Origin: Desulforamulus aquiferis
Lineage (GTDB): Bacteria > Bacillota > Desulfotomaculia > Desulfotomaculales > Desulfotomaculaceae
Direction of reading: 5' to 3'
Length of the DNA stretch: 44,297 nt
NCBI GenBank assembly: GCA_004143605.1
Contig: AWVY01000008.1
Coordinates: 1 to 44,297, forward strand
Part shown: piece by piece, positions 22,129-32,456 of the stretch
How the letters are laid out: every line of letters begins with the position of its first letter
How positions within the stretch are numbered: position 1 is the stretch's first letter
Made by a program: the position numbers and the translations under genes
The notes under the pieces: generated by a model
What the model saw: the letters and a program-made list of their open reading frames with translations, nothing else
Told to the model about the DNA's origin: nothing
Database searches by the model: none

Positions 22129-22781
22129 TTAACACTTAATTTGAGCAGCTACTTCTGCAGCAAAATCATCTGAGCGTTTTTGTAAACCTTCGCCCATTTC
22201 GTAACGTGTAAAGCGGCGAACATCAATCTTTTCACCTATTTTAGCAATAACCTCATTGATTACTTGCTGAACAGTTTTATCAGAATCCTTAATAAAGGGC
22301 TGCTCTAAGAGACAAACCTCTTTATAATATTTTTCAATACGTCCTTCAACCATTTTATCAACAATCTTCTCAGGTTTGCCTTCATTTAAGGCCTGAGCCT
22401 TAATATTTCGCGCTCTTTTTCAATAGCCTCACTGGGCACTTCTTCTTTACGAACATATTCGGGCTTAGCAGCTGCTATCTGCATAGCAATATCTCTGGCC
22501 AATCCACGGAAGTCTTCGTTTTTAGCCACAAAGTCTGTTTCACAGTTAACTTCTACTAAAACACCAATTCTTCCGCCACCATGAATATATGATTCAACGA
22601 TGCCCTCTGCGGCAATACGACCTGCCTTTTTAGCAGCGGCAGCCAGACCTTTCTCACGTAAAAATTCAATAGCTTTGTTCATATCTCCATTAACTTCAGC
22701 TAAGGCCTTTTTGCAATCCATCATACCGGCCCCGGTGCGTTCTCTCAACTCTTTAACCATGCTTGCAGAAATTTCCGCCAT
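22129..22781 (-). CDS. tsf: Elongation factor Ts (one frame change)
   Basis: It begins [20 protein letters not shown] with the signature [20 protein letters not shown] and the core [20 protein letters not shown] lost A near 22405 breaks [20 protein letters not shown]; the frame then continues [20 protein letters not shown] to the stop at 22129. About 217 residues, the short form common in Firmicutes. It is the nucleotide exchange factor for EF-Tu, downstream of rpsB. Confidence 0.96.
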
Positions 22782-22825
22782 GACTTTATCCCCCTTTAAT
22801 TAGGAAATCCAGTTAATCTTGTGCT

Positions 22826-22852
22826 ATTATAACCAAATTCTTCCCTTAACAA
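22826..22852 (-). promoter_or_regulatory. Possible promoter of tsf-pyrH-frr
   Basis: A perfect TATAAT (22826-22831) on the minus strand has TTGTTA (22847-22852) 15 bases upstream, a short spacer. It lies between the rpsB terminator and tsf, so a separate start for tsf is sensible. Confidence 0.4.
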
Positions 22853-22860
22853 ACATGAAA

Positions 22861-22899
22861 AAGGTAGGGGCCTCCAGTAATACAAGACGCCCTCTACCT
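22861..22899 (-). terminator. Terminator or attenuator after rpsB
   Basis: On the minus strand AGGTAG-GGGC pairs with GCCC-CTACCT, and the stem is followed by a short TTTTT run. It lies directly after the rpsB stop and probably sets the ratio of S2 to EF-Ts. Confidence 0.65.
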
Positions 22900-22904
22900 A
22901 ACTT

Positions 22905-23603
22905 CTACTCTGCGAGTTGTTCACCCTGCCTGCCTTCCAGAACGGCATCAGCCATCTTTGCGGTAAGCAGTTTTACTGCCCGAATAGCGTCATCGTTACC
23001 GGGAATAACATAATCAATCTCGTCAGGATCACAGTTTGTATCAACAATGGCTACAATGGGAATACCCAGTTTGCGAGCTTCGGCCACTGCGATGCGCTCC
23101 TTACGTGGGTCAATGACGAATAGGGCACCCGGCAGACGACGCATGTTCTTGATTCCACCTAGGAACTTATCCAGCTTCTCTTTTTCATGTAGAAGTTGAG
23201 CTACTTCTTTCTTAGGTAAAACCTCGAAGGTGCCGTCACCTTCCATCCGCTCCAGTTCGTGCAGTCTATCAATACGATGTCTGATTGTTTGGAAGTTTGT
23301 CAACATACCACCCAACCAGCGCTGGTTAACGTAATACATGCCACAACGCTCGGCTTCTTCCTTAACAGCCTCCTGTGCCTGCTTCTTGGTACCTACAAAC
23401 ATAATGGTACCGCCTTCAACGGAAAGCTGCTTAACAAAATCATAGCACTCTTCTACCTTGCGAACGGTTTTCTGCAGATCAATGATGTAAATACCGTTAC
23501 GGTCAGTAAAGATGTAGGGTGCCATTTTTGGGTTCCACCTACGTGTCTGGTGTCCGAAATGAACACCTGCTTCCAGCAATTGTTTCATGGAGATAACTGC
23601 CAT
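22905..23603 (-). CDS. rpsB: 30S ribosomal protein S2
   Basis: An intact 232-residue protein beginning [20 protein letters not shown]. It carries the S2 signatures [11 protein letters not shown] and [20 protein letters not shown], and [20 protein letters not shown] near residues 183-202. The start has GGGAGGTG upstream. S2 is added late in 30S assembly and is needed for mRNA binding with S1. First gene of the rpsB-tsf-pyrH-frr series. Confidence 0.98.
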   Translation of the reverse strand: MAVISMKQLLEAGVHFGHQTRRWNPKMAPYIFTDRNGIYIIDLQKTVRKVEECYDFVKQLSVEGGTIMFVGTKKQAQEAVKEEAERCGMYYVNQRWLGGMLTNFQTIRHRIDRLHELERMEGDGTFEVLPKKEVAQLLHEKEKLDKFLGGIKNMRRLPGALFVIDPRKERIAVAEARKLGIPIVAIVDTNCDPDEIDYVIPGNDDAIRAVKLLTAKMADAVLEGRQGEQLAE

Positions 23604-23658
23604 AGCTAGTTACACCTCCCCTCTCAAATGTTTTTAATCCTCCGTTACCATCATTTTC

Positions 23659-23689
23659 GACAAGACCTTTCAAAGAAAGCAACCTTGCC
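23659..23689 (-). promoter_or_regulatory. Hairpin in the rpsB leader
   Basis: In the ~115-nt rpsB leader, CCTTGCC/GACAAGA and GAAA/TTTC on the plus strand fold into a two-part stem around positions 23659-23689. S2 controls its own operon through the leader in several bacteria; whether this hairpin serves that role here is a guess. Confidence 0.35.
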
Positions 23690-23725
23690 CGAATCCGACA
23701 ACGTGTGTAATTAACACCAAGGCAT

Positions 23726-23754
23726 ATTTTAGCATAATAAGATGTTTGACGCAA
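23726..23754 (-). promoter_or_regulatory. Sigma-A promoter of rpsB
   Basis: On the minus strand TTGCGT (23749-23754) and TAAAAT (23726-23731) with a 17-base spacer, about 120 bases before the rpsB start. Confidence 0.6.
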
Positions 23755-23820
23755 GAGCAATTAGTACTCAATTTATGCTATTATTAAAACCCAGTTGTAG
23801 CTTTCGTTTACAGTCAGTCA

Positions 23821-23850
23821 GAGGGTCCTGTTCTTTTAAACAGGACCCTC
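23821..23850 (-). terminator. Terminator-like hairpin after codY
   Basis: A perfect 12-bp stem, GAGGGTCCTGTT at 23821-23832 with AACAGGACCCTC at 23839-23850, and a 6-nt loop, 11 bases downstream of the codY stop. No clear T-run follows on the minus strand, but the stem strength and position fit the end of the operon. Confidence 0.7.
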
Positions 23851-23861
23851 AATAATAATCT

Positions 23862-24646
23862 TTAGTTGTGCTTTAATCTCTGCAGTTCTTCTATTAGCCT
23901 GTCATTAAGCACCCGTATATAGGTACCCTTCATGCCTAAGGATTTGGATTCGATTACTCCAGCGCTTTCAAATTTTCTCAGTGCATTCACGATAACTGAC
24001 CTGGTGATTCCTACACGGTCTGCTATTTTACTGGCAACCAGAACCCCTTCGTCACCTTCCAGCTGTTCAAATATATGTTGAACGGCATCCAGTTCGGAGT
24101 AGGATAGGGTTCCCAGGGCAATTTGTACCGCTGCTTTTTTGCGGGCTTCTTCTTCCATTCTGCCCGCCCTTGCCCGGAGAATTTCCATGGCCACAACGGT
24201 TGCACCGTATTCAGCAAGGATCAAATCTTCGTCAGTAAAGCTTTGGTTGAACTTAGCCAGCACCAGAGTTCCTAAGCGGGAACCTGCGCCAACGATGGGA
24301 ACAACTGTGGAGACTTTGTTCATGTGCTTGCATCCTTCTTCGTTGAAAAAAACACAAGCATTTACTGTCTGGCAAAAGTTTGCGTGGGTTTCATTAATGT
24401 CAAGTAGTCTTTCATTGTACTCTTCCGGAAACCTCTTGGACCCTTCAACAATGTCACGCATAATGCCGCAGGCAAACTGGGGCATAAAATTATAGCCCAG
24501 AGCCCTGCCCCGGCGGTCAATTATATAGCAGTTAGCTCAATATTTTGTGATAATACTTCAGCAATTTCGCCGAAATCAACAGGGTAGCCAGCAGATTTTT
24601 GCAACAGTTTATTAATCGTTCTAGTTCTGTCTAGTAGGTTGTTCAC
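23862..24646 (-). CDS. codY: GTP- and branched-chain amino acid-sensing repressor CodY (one frame change)
   Basis: GTG 24646 opens a GAF-type sensor domain ([35 protein letters not shown]). A lost A near 24535 breaks ...[16 protein letters not shown]. The rest reads through [20 protein letters not shown] to a C-terminal winged helix with the DNA-recognition segment [20 protein letters not shown] and [14 protein letters not shown]. Rebuilt length is ~261 residues, close to the usual 259. CodY represses adaptation genes in nutrient-rich cells. It lies last in codV-clpQ-clpY-codY, as in Bacillus subtilis. Confidence 0.96.
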
Positions 24647-24667
24647 CTTTGTCACTCTCCTTGTGTA

Positions 24668-26067
24668 TTAAAGAATATAGCGGCTAAGATCTCGATTTGC
24701 TACAACATTGCTTAATTTTTCACGAACATATTCACTATCTATAGTGAGTGACTGTCCCTCCAATTCCGGAGCTTCAAAAGAAACATCCTCTAGAAGTTTC
24801 TCCAATATAGTATGAAGCCTGCGGGCACCTATGTTCTCATTTTGTTCATTTACAGTATAAGCTATATCAGCAATTTCGACAAGTGAATTTTTTGAAAATT
24901 CAATATTAAGGCCTTCAGTCTTCAAGAGTTCTGTATATTGCTTGATTAAAGAGTTTCTTGGTTCTACCAGAATTTGTTCAAAATTACTCCGGCTCAAGCT
25001 TTCCAGCTCCACTCTGATGGGAAATCTCCCTTGAAGTTCTGGGATAAGGTCAGAAGGTTTAGAGATATGGAAGGCACCTGCAGCAATAAATAATACATGA
25101 TCTGTCTTTACAGGTCCATACTTGGTCATAATTGTTGATCCTTCCACTATTGGCAGGATATCCCTCTGAACGCCTCCCCTAGATACATCCGGGCCACCGG
25201 CAGCTCCCTCCCGGGTAGCAATTTTATCTATTTCATCAAGAAATATGATCCCTTGATTCTCGGCCCTTTTAACTGCTTCAGAATTTATTTCATCCATGTC
25301 AATCAATTTTTGTGCTTCCTGATTGATTAGGAGTTTCCTGGCTTCACTTACAGTTACCTTTCTTTTACGCTTCTTTTTAGGGAAAATATTACCGAGGACA
25401 TCTTGCATATTTACACCCATCTCTTCCACACCGCTATTAGAAAAGACTTCTAGCATGGGAGTATGGTTGTCGTCTACTTCAATTTCCAAATACTCCTTTT
25501 CCAACTCCCCACGGGCTAATTTTTCCCTTAGGGTCTCCCTTTCAAATTTTATCCTGCTGTTCTGCTGATCCCAGGTCTTATCTTCCTCAGGCTTTTCCTG
25601 AACACCACCAAAAAGCATTTCAAAGGGATTTTTTACTGGTGAAGGTTTGCTGGGCATTGGCGCCAGTAATTCAATAATTCTCTCATCGGCCATCTTCTTT
25701 GCCCGTTCCTGAACCTCTTCCAGCTTTTCCTGTTTAATCATACGGATTGCGGTTTCAACCAGATCCCTGACCATGGATTCAACATCCCGGCCCACATAGC
25801 CAACCTCGGTAAATTTTGTGGCCTCAACCTTTACAAAGGGGGCTTTAACAAGTTTGGCTAAACGTCTAGCAATTTCAGTTTTTCCAACCCCGGTTGTCCA
25901 ATCATTAAAATGTTCTTAGGTACAACTTCATCCTTTAATTCCTCGGGCAGATTACTGCGGCGGTATCTATTTCTTAAAGCTACTGCCACTGCCTTTTTGG
26001 CCTGTTCCTGTCCTACGATATATTTATCCAGCTCAGTTACAATTTCCCTCGGTGTTAGGGCCTTCAT
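24668..26067 (-). CDS. hslU: ATP-dependent protease ATPase subunit HslU/ClpY (one frame change)
   Basis: ATG 26067 (GGAG about 8 bases upstream) opens [20 protein letters not shown]. The Walker A region reads GPTGVGKT once a lost C near 25900 is restored, continuing [20 protein letters not shown]. Walker [12 protein letters not shown]. The inserted I-domain is present, followed by [20 protein letters not shown] and the C-terminal [13 protein letters not shown]. Rebuilt length is ~466 residues. HslU unfolds substrates for the HslV peptidase encoded just upstream. Confidence 0.96.
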
Positions 26068-26093
26068 AGGCTCCACTCCTTTAGAATCCGTAG

Positions 26094-26624
26094 TTATATT
26101 TCTTCCACCACAATATTATGGTTGGTATAAACACATATGTCTGCTGCAATACTAAGGGCCTCATGTACCACCTCTTTAGGCAGTAGTTCTGTATGTTTAA
26201 CCAGTGCCCGGGCAGCGGCCAAAGCATATGCCCCTCCTGAGCCTATGGCAGTTACTCCTTCGTCCGGCTCAATAACCTCACCATTACCTGATAAAACCAG
26301 GAGATGCTCTTTATTTGCCACAATCAACATTGCTTCTAGGGCACGCAGGTGCTTATCGGTGCGCCAATCCTTAGCAAGTTCAACTGCCGCCCGCATAAGA
26401 TTGCCATGGTATTCTTCAAGCTTTTTTTCAAACTTTTCAAATAAGGTAAAGGCGTCTGCCACAGAACCTGCAAAGCCTGCAATTACTTGGCCTTGATGTA
26501 GTCTTCTAACTTTACGGGCTGTATGTTTCATAACAGTATTCTGTCCAAAGGTGACCTGACCATCTCCGGCCACTGCAACTTCTGTTCCTTTTTTTACTGC
26601 AACAATGGTAGTTGCGTGAAACAT
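26094..26624 (-). CDS. hslV: ATP-dependent protease peptidase subunit HslV/ClpQ
   Basis: ATG 26624 overlaps the xerC stop (TAATG), giving 176 residues. The N-terminal [13 protein letters not shown] contains the Thr-Thr that becomes the catalytic N-terminal threonine after processing. Further signatures: [39 protein letters not shown] and [16 protein letters not shown]. It forms the double-hexamer peptidase core with HslU. Many Bacilli use an N-terminal Ser, so the Thr form here is the more widespread one. Confidence 0.96.
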   Translation of the reverse strand: MFHATTIVAVKKGTEVAVAGDGQVTFGQNTVMKHTARKVRRLHQGQVIAGFAGSVADAFTLFEKFEKKLEEYHGNLMRAAVELAKDWRTDKHLRALEAMLIVANKEHLLVLSGNGEVIEPDEGVTAIGSGGAYALAAARALVKHTELLPKEVVHEALSIAADICVYTNHNIVVEEI

Positions 26625-27546
26625 TAACATCCCTTCCTCTTTATTATTTCCCTAAGCCTGGGATGGGCCAAGCGATAGACCTTTTTAAGTTTTTGTTTGG
26701 TGATATGGGTGTAAATCTGTGTAGAGGACAGGGATATATGACCAAGTAATTCCTGAACACTACGTAAATCTGCCCCGTTATCAAGTAAATGGGTGGCAAA
26801 GGAATGCCGTATATCATGGGGACTAATTCTATTTTTAAGGTTTATCAGCTGGCAGTATTTAGTTACTATTTTTCTTATACTTCGGTCAGAAAGTCTTGAA
26901 CCTTTATAATTCACAAATACAGCCGGGCAATCTATTTTTGCCAGCAAAGGCCTGCTCTTTGACAAATAAACTTCCATAGTATAAATAGCCTGGTCATGAA
27001 TCGGTATAAGTCGTTCCCTTGACCCCTTGCCCCATACCTTGATAAATCCCCTATCAAGCTCCATATTGGAGAGGTCCATAGAAACCAACTCAGATACCCT
27101 AATACCTGTAGCATAAAGCATTTCCAGCAGAGCCTTATCCCTAATACCCAAGGGGGTGCTATCGGGTGCCTCAATGAGTCTCTTTGTATCTTCCTGATAG
27201 AGAAACCTCGGGAGTCTTTTCTCCTGCTTAGGATTTACCATCTTAGCTATTGGACTCCCCATTAGTATACCTTCTCTATACAGATGTTTAAAAAACGATC
27301 TCCAGGCTGCCAATCTCCTGGCAATTGAGGCCCTGCTTAAATCCTTTTGCTTTAAAAAAGCCAGGAATTGTCTAAATAGTTTGCTGTCAATTTGTGACGG
27401 GAGTAACATTTCCTGGGATACTTCGAGTCTTGTGGAAAAAAATCGATTCCTGCAAACAAATCCCTCTGGTAGGCCTCTATTGTCAGTTCAGAATAGTTCT
27501 TTTCTATTTTTAAATAATGAATGAAATGGTCTACCAAATTATACAT
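26624..27546 (-). CDS. xerC: Tyrosine recombinase XerC/CodV (one frame change)
   Basis: SAM-like N-terminal domain ([20 protein letters not shown]) and catalytic domain with the expected residues: Arg in [12 protein letters not shown], Lys in [40 protein letters not shown], and the nucleophile Tyr in [10 protein letters not shown] base is lost from a T7 run near 27430, separating the two domains. Rebuilt length is ~308 residues. Xer recombinases resolve chromosome dimers at dif. Its place before hslVU-codY identifies it with codV. Confidence 0.95.
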
Positions 27547-27565
27547 TTATATACACCACAATATC

Positions 27566-27580
27566 TTGATATGATATCAA
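27566..27580. promoter_or_regulatory. Perfect palindrome between promoter and xerC start
   Basis: TTGATATGATATCAA is a perfect 15-base palindrome centred 27 bases before the xerC start, just downstream of the -10 box. The position suits a repressor operator. It does not resemble the CodY box (AATTTTCWGAAAATT). Confidence 0.5.
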
Positions 27581-27584
27581 ACAA

Positions 27585-27614
27585 AATATAGCATATACAG
27601 GATTGAAATTGCAA
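27585..27614 (-). promoter_or_regulatory. Promoter of the xerC-hslV-hslU-codY operon
   Basis: On the minus strand TTGCAA (27609-27614) and TATATT (27585-27590) are separated by 18 bases, about 40 bases before xerC. The palindrome at 27566-27580 lies around the expected transcript start. Confidence 0.55.
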
Positions 27615-27629
27615 CTACCTTTTGACAAT

Positions 27630-28943
27630 TTAAATTTGAATTGTCTTTTCTTGTTCCATCCAATGTTCTAAAATTTGAACAGACCTCTCGGCCTGAGCCT
27701 TACCCCGCTCCCTTTTTCCCTTTATCTTTACTGGCAGCTCAGGAAACAAGCCAAAAGTTACATTCATTGGCTGAAAATTCCCACCCGGGGCAGTGGTAAT
27801 ATAATGTAATAATGAGCCATGGGCCGTTTCTCTGGGCATCATCACGGGTTTTTTGTCTAATGCAAGCAGTGCTGCATTCATTCCTGCCACTAGCCTGCGG
27901 CGGCTGATTCAACATATCCTTCAACCCCGGTAATTTGACCGGCAAAAAATATTCTTTCATCACTTTTTAACTGCAAGGTTGGCTCAAGAAGCTCCGGAGA
28001 GTTAATATATGTATTGCGGTGCATTACCCCATAGCGCACAAATTCTGCCTTTTCTAAGCCAGGAATTAAGCTAAAAACCCTCTTTTGCTCCCCCCATTTA
28101 AGGTTTGTTTGAAAGCCCACAAGATTATACAGGGTGCCCTCGGCATTATCTTGCCTCAGCTGCACTACTCCGTGGGGCCTTTTGCCCGTTCTAGGATCAG
28201 TAAGCCCAACAGGTTTTAAGGGTCCATAAAGAAGAGTATCCCTACCCCTTGTGGCAAGGACCTCAACCGGCATACAGCCTCAAAATGTACCTGCTTCTCA
28301 AAATCCTTTATTGGTGCACGCTCGGCATTAATCAGTTCATTGTAGAAAACATCATACTCTTCCCTGGTCATTGGGCAATTGAGATAAGCTTCTTCCCCTT
28401 TGCCGTATCTTGAAGCCTAAATACCTTGTTTAAGTCAAGAGATTCTAAAGATACTATGGGGGCAGCGGCATCATAGAAATAGAGATAACCTTCACCAGTT
28501 AATCTAGCAATAGCTTGTGATAAATCCGGTGAGGTTAATGGCCCTGTAGCAATAATAACAATACCCTCCTCTGGTATTGTTATTAACTCTTCCCTATGAA
28601 TATTAACCAGTGGATTATTTTCAAGAAGATCAGTTATTTCCCGGGAAAACCCTTCCCGATCAACTGCCAGAGCACCGCCCGCAGGCACCCTGTGTTTATC
28701 TGCCGCAAGCATTGTTAAAGAACCCAGACGCCGCATCTCCTCTTTTAACAAACCCACGGCGTTTTCGATGGCTGCCGCTCTTAAAGAATTACTGCATACT
28801 AATTCAGAAAAATTCTGGGTATGATGGGCCGGTGTATTCTTATGAGGTCTCATTTCAAATAAATTAACCTCTATACCCCTGCGAGCCAGTTGCCAGGCGG
28901 CCTCAGAGCCCGCTAGGCCAGCCCCAATTACTGTAACAGACAT
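27630..28943 (-). CDS. trmFO: Methylenetetrahydrofolate-tRNA (uracil-5-)-methyltransferase TrmFO (two frame changes)
   Basis: It opens with an FAD-binding Rossmann motif, [19 protein letters not shown], and [20 protein letters not shown], with the catalytic CSNSLR. Later segments: [39 protein letters not shown] and [20 protein letters not shown]. Frame changes lie near 28370-28280 and at 27892, where a lost C turns GGCCTAG into a stop. Rebuilt length is ~438 residues. It uses folate and FAD to make ribothymidine-54 in tRNA. topA-trmFO-codV order is typical of Firmicutes. Confidence 0.96.
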
Positions 28944-28972
28944 TGTTGTTTGCCTCCTAATTGAGCAGCGGT

Positions 28973-31167
28973 CTACACCTTACTTTTTCCTCTGCCTTTG
29001 ACTGTCTTGAGCTTTTCACTTTTTTTCTTGCTCGAACTATCAGTAGTAGTTTTCTTGCCCTTAGCGTTTATTTTATTCCCCATATCCTTTGGGTTTTCTT
29101 GTTTGCTTGGACATAGTTCATTTACACAGTGTAAACTTTTCTGATTTCCACGGCTATTTTTCTCTACCAGCATTCCCTGGCAATGGGAACATTTTTCCTT
29201 AGTGGGAACATCCCAGGTCACAAATTCACAATCTGGATACTTACTGCAACCGTAAAACTTGCGACCTTTTTTACTCCTGCGCAGTACCATTTCACCTGCA
29301 CATTTGGGCAACCGACACCAGTAGGCTCCAAAAGTGGTTTTGTATTGCGGCAGTCAGGAAAACCAGGGCAAGCTAGGAACTTTCCGTATCTTCCCAATTT
29401 AATCACCATGTTTTTACCACATTGCTCGCATATTTCCTCAGTAACTTCATCGGCTATTTGAACCTTGCCAATTTTTTCTTCGGCTGTTTCCAAGGTTCCC
29501 TTAAAGGGATGATAAAATTCCTTTAATACTCCAACCCACTTTTCATCCCCTTCGGCAATTTTATCTAGTTTCTCTTCCATATCAGCCGTAAACTCAATAT
29601 TAATAATTTCCGGAAATGGTTTTTTAACATATCAACCACAATTACTCCCAGCTCCGTGGGATAAAACTGCTTTTTCTCCCTTACCACATAGCCACGCTTT
29701 TGTATGGTTTCCACAATGGGAGCATAAGTACTAGGCCTTCCAATGCCCTTTTCTTCCAATGCCTTTACCAGGGTTGCGTCGGTATAACGTGGTGCCGGTT
29801 GTGTGAAATGCTGCTTGGGAGTGAGGGATTTTGCCTCCAATCGGTCACCTTGATTTAATTCAGGAAGAATTCTTTCTTCTTCCTTGGAATCATCATCTGT
29901 ACCTTCAATGTAAACCTGCATAAAACCAGGAAACTTTACAATTGATCCCGTTGCCCTGAAGATATAGTCATCACCGGCAGCAATATCCAGGCTGGTTGTA
30001 TCAATTATTGCCGGTGCCATTTGGCTGGCTAAAAATCTTGACCAAATTAGACGATAAAGCTTGAATTGATCATTGGTAAGAAACTGTTTTATACTTCTGG
30101 TTCATGACTTATCGAAGTAGGTCTGATGGCCTCGTGGGCATCCTGTACCTTTCCTTTGGCAGCAATTTGCTTTGATTGCTTAGGAATATAGGCAGGACCA
30201 AACCTATCCATGATAAATTTATTCACTTCTTCCACAGCTGTTTCAGATACCCTGGTTGAATCTGTACGAATATATGTAACCAGACCCATAGGCCTTCTTT
30301 ACCAAGCTCAATACCTTCATATAACTGTTGGGCTACCACCATTGTTTTACGGGAGGTAAAGTTAAGCTTTCTAGAGGCTTCCTGCTGCAGAGAGCTTGTA
30401 GTAAAGGGGGCTGCAGGATTTCTCAATTTCTCTTTCTTGGTTACATTTGAGACAACATAAGAAATACCCTTAAGTTCAGCCAATATTTTATCCATGGCCC
30501 CTTGATTAGGTATCTCTATTTTCTTATTTTTATATTTATTCAACTTAGCCTCAAAGGCATTTTTCCCTGGTTTTGTAAACTTCCCCGTCAGGGACCAATA
30601 TTCTTCCGGAACAAAGGCTTGTATTTCTTCTTCCCTGTCACAAATTAGCCTAACTGCAACTGATTGAACTCTTCCTGCCGAAAGACCCTTTTTCACCTTG
30701 CGCCAAAGCAGGGGGCTAAGATTATAACCTACTAAACGGTCTAGTATTCTTCTGGCCTGTTGAGCATTTACCCTATCCAAATCAATTGGTCTAGGGTCCT
30801 TAACAGCCTGTTGAATGGCGTTTTTTGTAATTTCATTAAATTCAATGCGGCAGGCGCTTTTATCATCAATTTCAAGGAGTTTAGCCAAATGCCAGGCAAT
30901 AGCCTCTCCTTCCCTGTCAGGGTCAGATGCCAGCAATATTTTATCAGCCTTTTTAACAGCTAGACGTAAATCCTTGATAATGTCACCCTTGCCTCTAATG
31001 GTGATATATTTAGGAGAAAATTCCTGGTCTACGTCTACACCGAACTGGCTTTTGGGTAAATCACGAACATGGCCCATTGAGGCTTTAACCGTATAGTTTC
31101 GCCCAAGATACTTACCAATACTCTTGGCCTTGGCTGGAGACTCAACTATTACTAATGTTTTACTCAA
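28973..31167 (-). CDS. topA: DNA topoisomerase I (several frame changes)
   Basis: TTG 31167 is taken as start ([20 protein letters not shown] follows); the open frame upstream to 31215 has no family similarity. Toprim acidic motif: [19 protein letters not shown]. The active-site Tyr is in [34 protein letters not shown] follows. The C-terminus carries zinc ribbons: [42 protein letters not shown] and [10 protein letters not shown]. Frame changes fall near 30280, 30050, 29570 and 29310. Rebuilt length is ~731 residues. It relaxes negative supercoils behind moving polymerases. Confidence 0.96.
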
Positions 31168-31223
31168 ATTGGTACACCCCACATTACTGAAAGCCCTATT
31201 TGCTTCCTTTGTCACCAGACTTC

Positions 31224-31237
31224 ATATTAGCTAATAT
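31224..31237. repeat. Perfect 14-bp palindrome between topA and dprA
   Basis: ATATTAGCTAATAT lies 57 bases upstream of the topA start, in an AT-rich gap. It could be an operator for topA or chance in AT-rich DNA. Confidence 0.3.
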
Positions 31238-31293
31238 TACTGTCCTTGTTTTTTATATCTATAAAGTACCTAGGATATTTAGAACTACTCTTC

Positions 31294-32415
31294 TTAGATG
31301 CTAGAACGAACATATAGTTTTCCTGGAAGTATTCTAACTAAACCTTTAATTTCTAACAGCGTGACGTTCGCCGCTACTTCTTGGGGAAGTAGTCCAACCC
31401 TTTTAATAATCTGATCCATGTCAATTGGATCATAGGACAGGATTGACCAAATAGCTAGCTCTGTCTTGTTCAAGCCTAAAGAATCAATTCCTTTAGGAGT
31501 TAAAGTAACTGCCAGTTCACCCAGGCCTAGCACTTCCAATATTTCTGGTGAACAGGTCACAAGATGAGCCCCCTGCTTGATAAGTTTATTAGTACCGGCA
31601 CTCTTGTTACTTGTAACATTACCCGGCAGTGCAAATACCTCTCTTCCTTGTTCGAGGGCGCAATCTGCAGTTATTAGAGCTCCACTTCTCTCTGCGGCTT
31701 CAATAACTAGTATCCCCTGGCATAAACCACTTATAATTCTATTTCGACATGGGAAATGCCATGGCAATGGTTTTGCTCCCGGTGGAAACTCAGTAATAAC
31801 CGCCCCACCATTATTAACTATATCAAGCATTAATTTTTATTTTCCCTGGGATATATTATATCCGGCCCACAGCCAAGGACAGCAAGGTTTGTCCTCTGCC
31901 CTTTAGTGCCCCCCGATGAGCAGCAGTGTCAATTCCTCTAGCCAGCCCACTTACTATCACTATACCGGCTTGACCTAATTCACTAGCAAAGGTTTCCGCC
32001 GCAGCAATTCCATAGGGGGTGGCCACCTCGATCCAACAACAGCTAAATGGGCCTTGTCACTCCTTGGCAGCTTTCCTCTAACAAATATTGCCGGTGGAGG
32101 ATCGTATATATTCTTTAGCATAGCCGGATACTGCTCATCAACAACTGTGATTACAGAACACTCTATCTCATCCAGGTATTTAATAATAATCTCTAAAGGG
32201 AGACTTTCCCTCTTTTTGGCAAGCACCTTAGCCTTCTTCGGACCCAAAAACGGTGCCGTTGCTAATTCTGATTCAGAGGCCAGCCAAGCATTCCTGGGAG
32301 AACCAAAATAATCAATGGTTTGCCATACCAATCGGCCTGAACCGGGTAGAAGTAGTTGCCAGTATAACCAAAATCTACGAGTATCCAAACAACCAACCCC
32401 TTTAAGTCCTACCAC
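31294..32415 (-). CDS. dprA: DNA-processing protein DprA (frame changes in the middle)
   Basis: N-terminal SAM-like region (RRFWLYWQLLLPGSGRLVWQ ... GPKKAKVLAKKRESL), then the Rossmann-like DNA-binding core: YPAMLKNIYDPPPAIFVRG, LAVVGSR, a frame change near 32020, ELGQAGIVIVSGLARGIDT, and FPCRNRIISGLCQGILVIEA. The C-terminal winged-helix part is SYDPIDMDQIIKRVGLLPQE. Rebuilt length is ~374 residues. The start is unsure: GTG 32415, or TTG 32391, which has AAAGGGG upstream. DprA loads RecA on incoming single strands in transformation and is also kept in bacteria not known to be competent. It sits next to topA, as in many Firmicutes. Confidence 0.93.
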
Positions 32416-32456
32416 TTTCGGGGTGACATCTGGTTTTTCCTTCCATATTGATAAAA

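Noticed and set aside
27624..27645. GACAATT/AATTGTC inverted repeat at the trmFO stop as terminator
   Set aside because: The AT-rich 7-bp stem is weak and has no following T-run.
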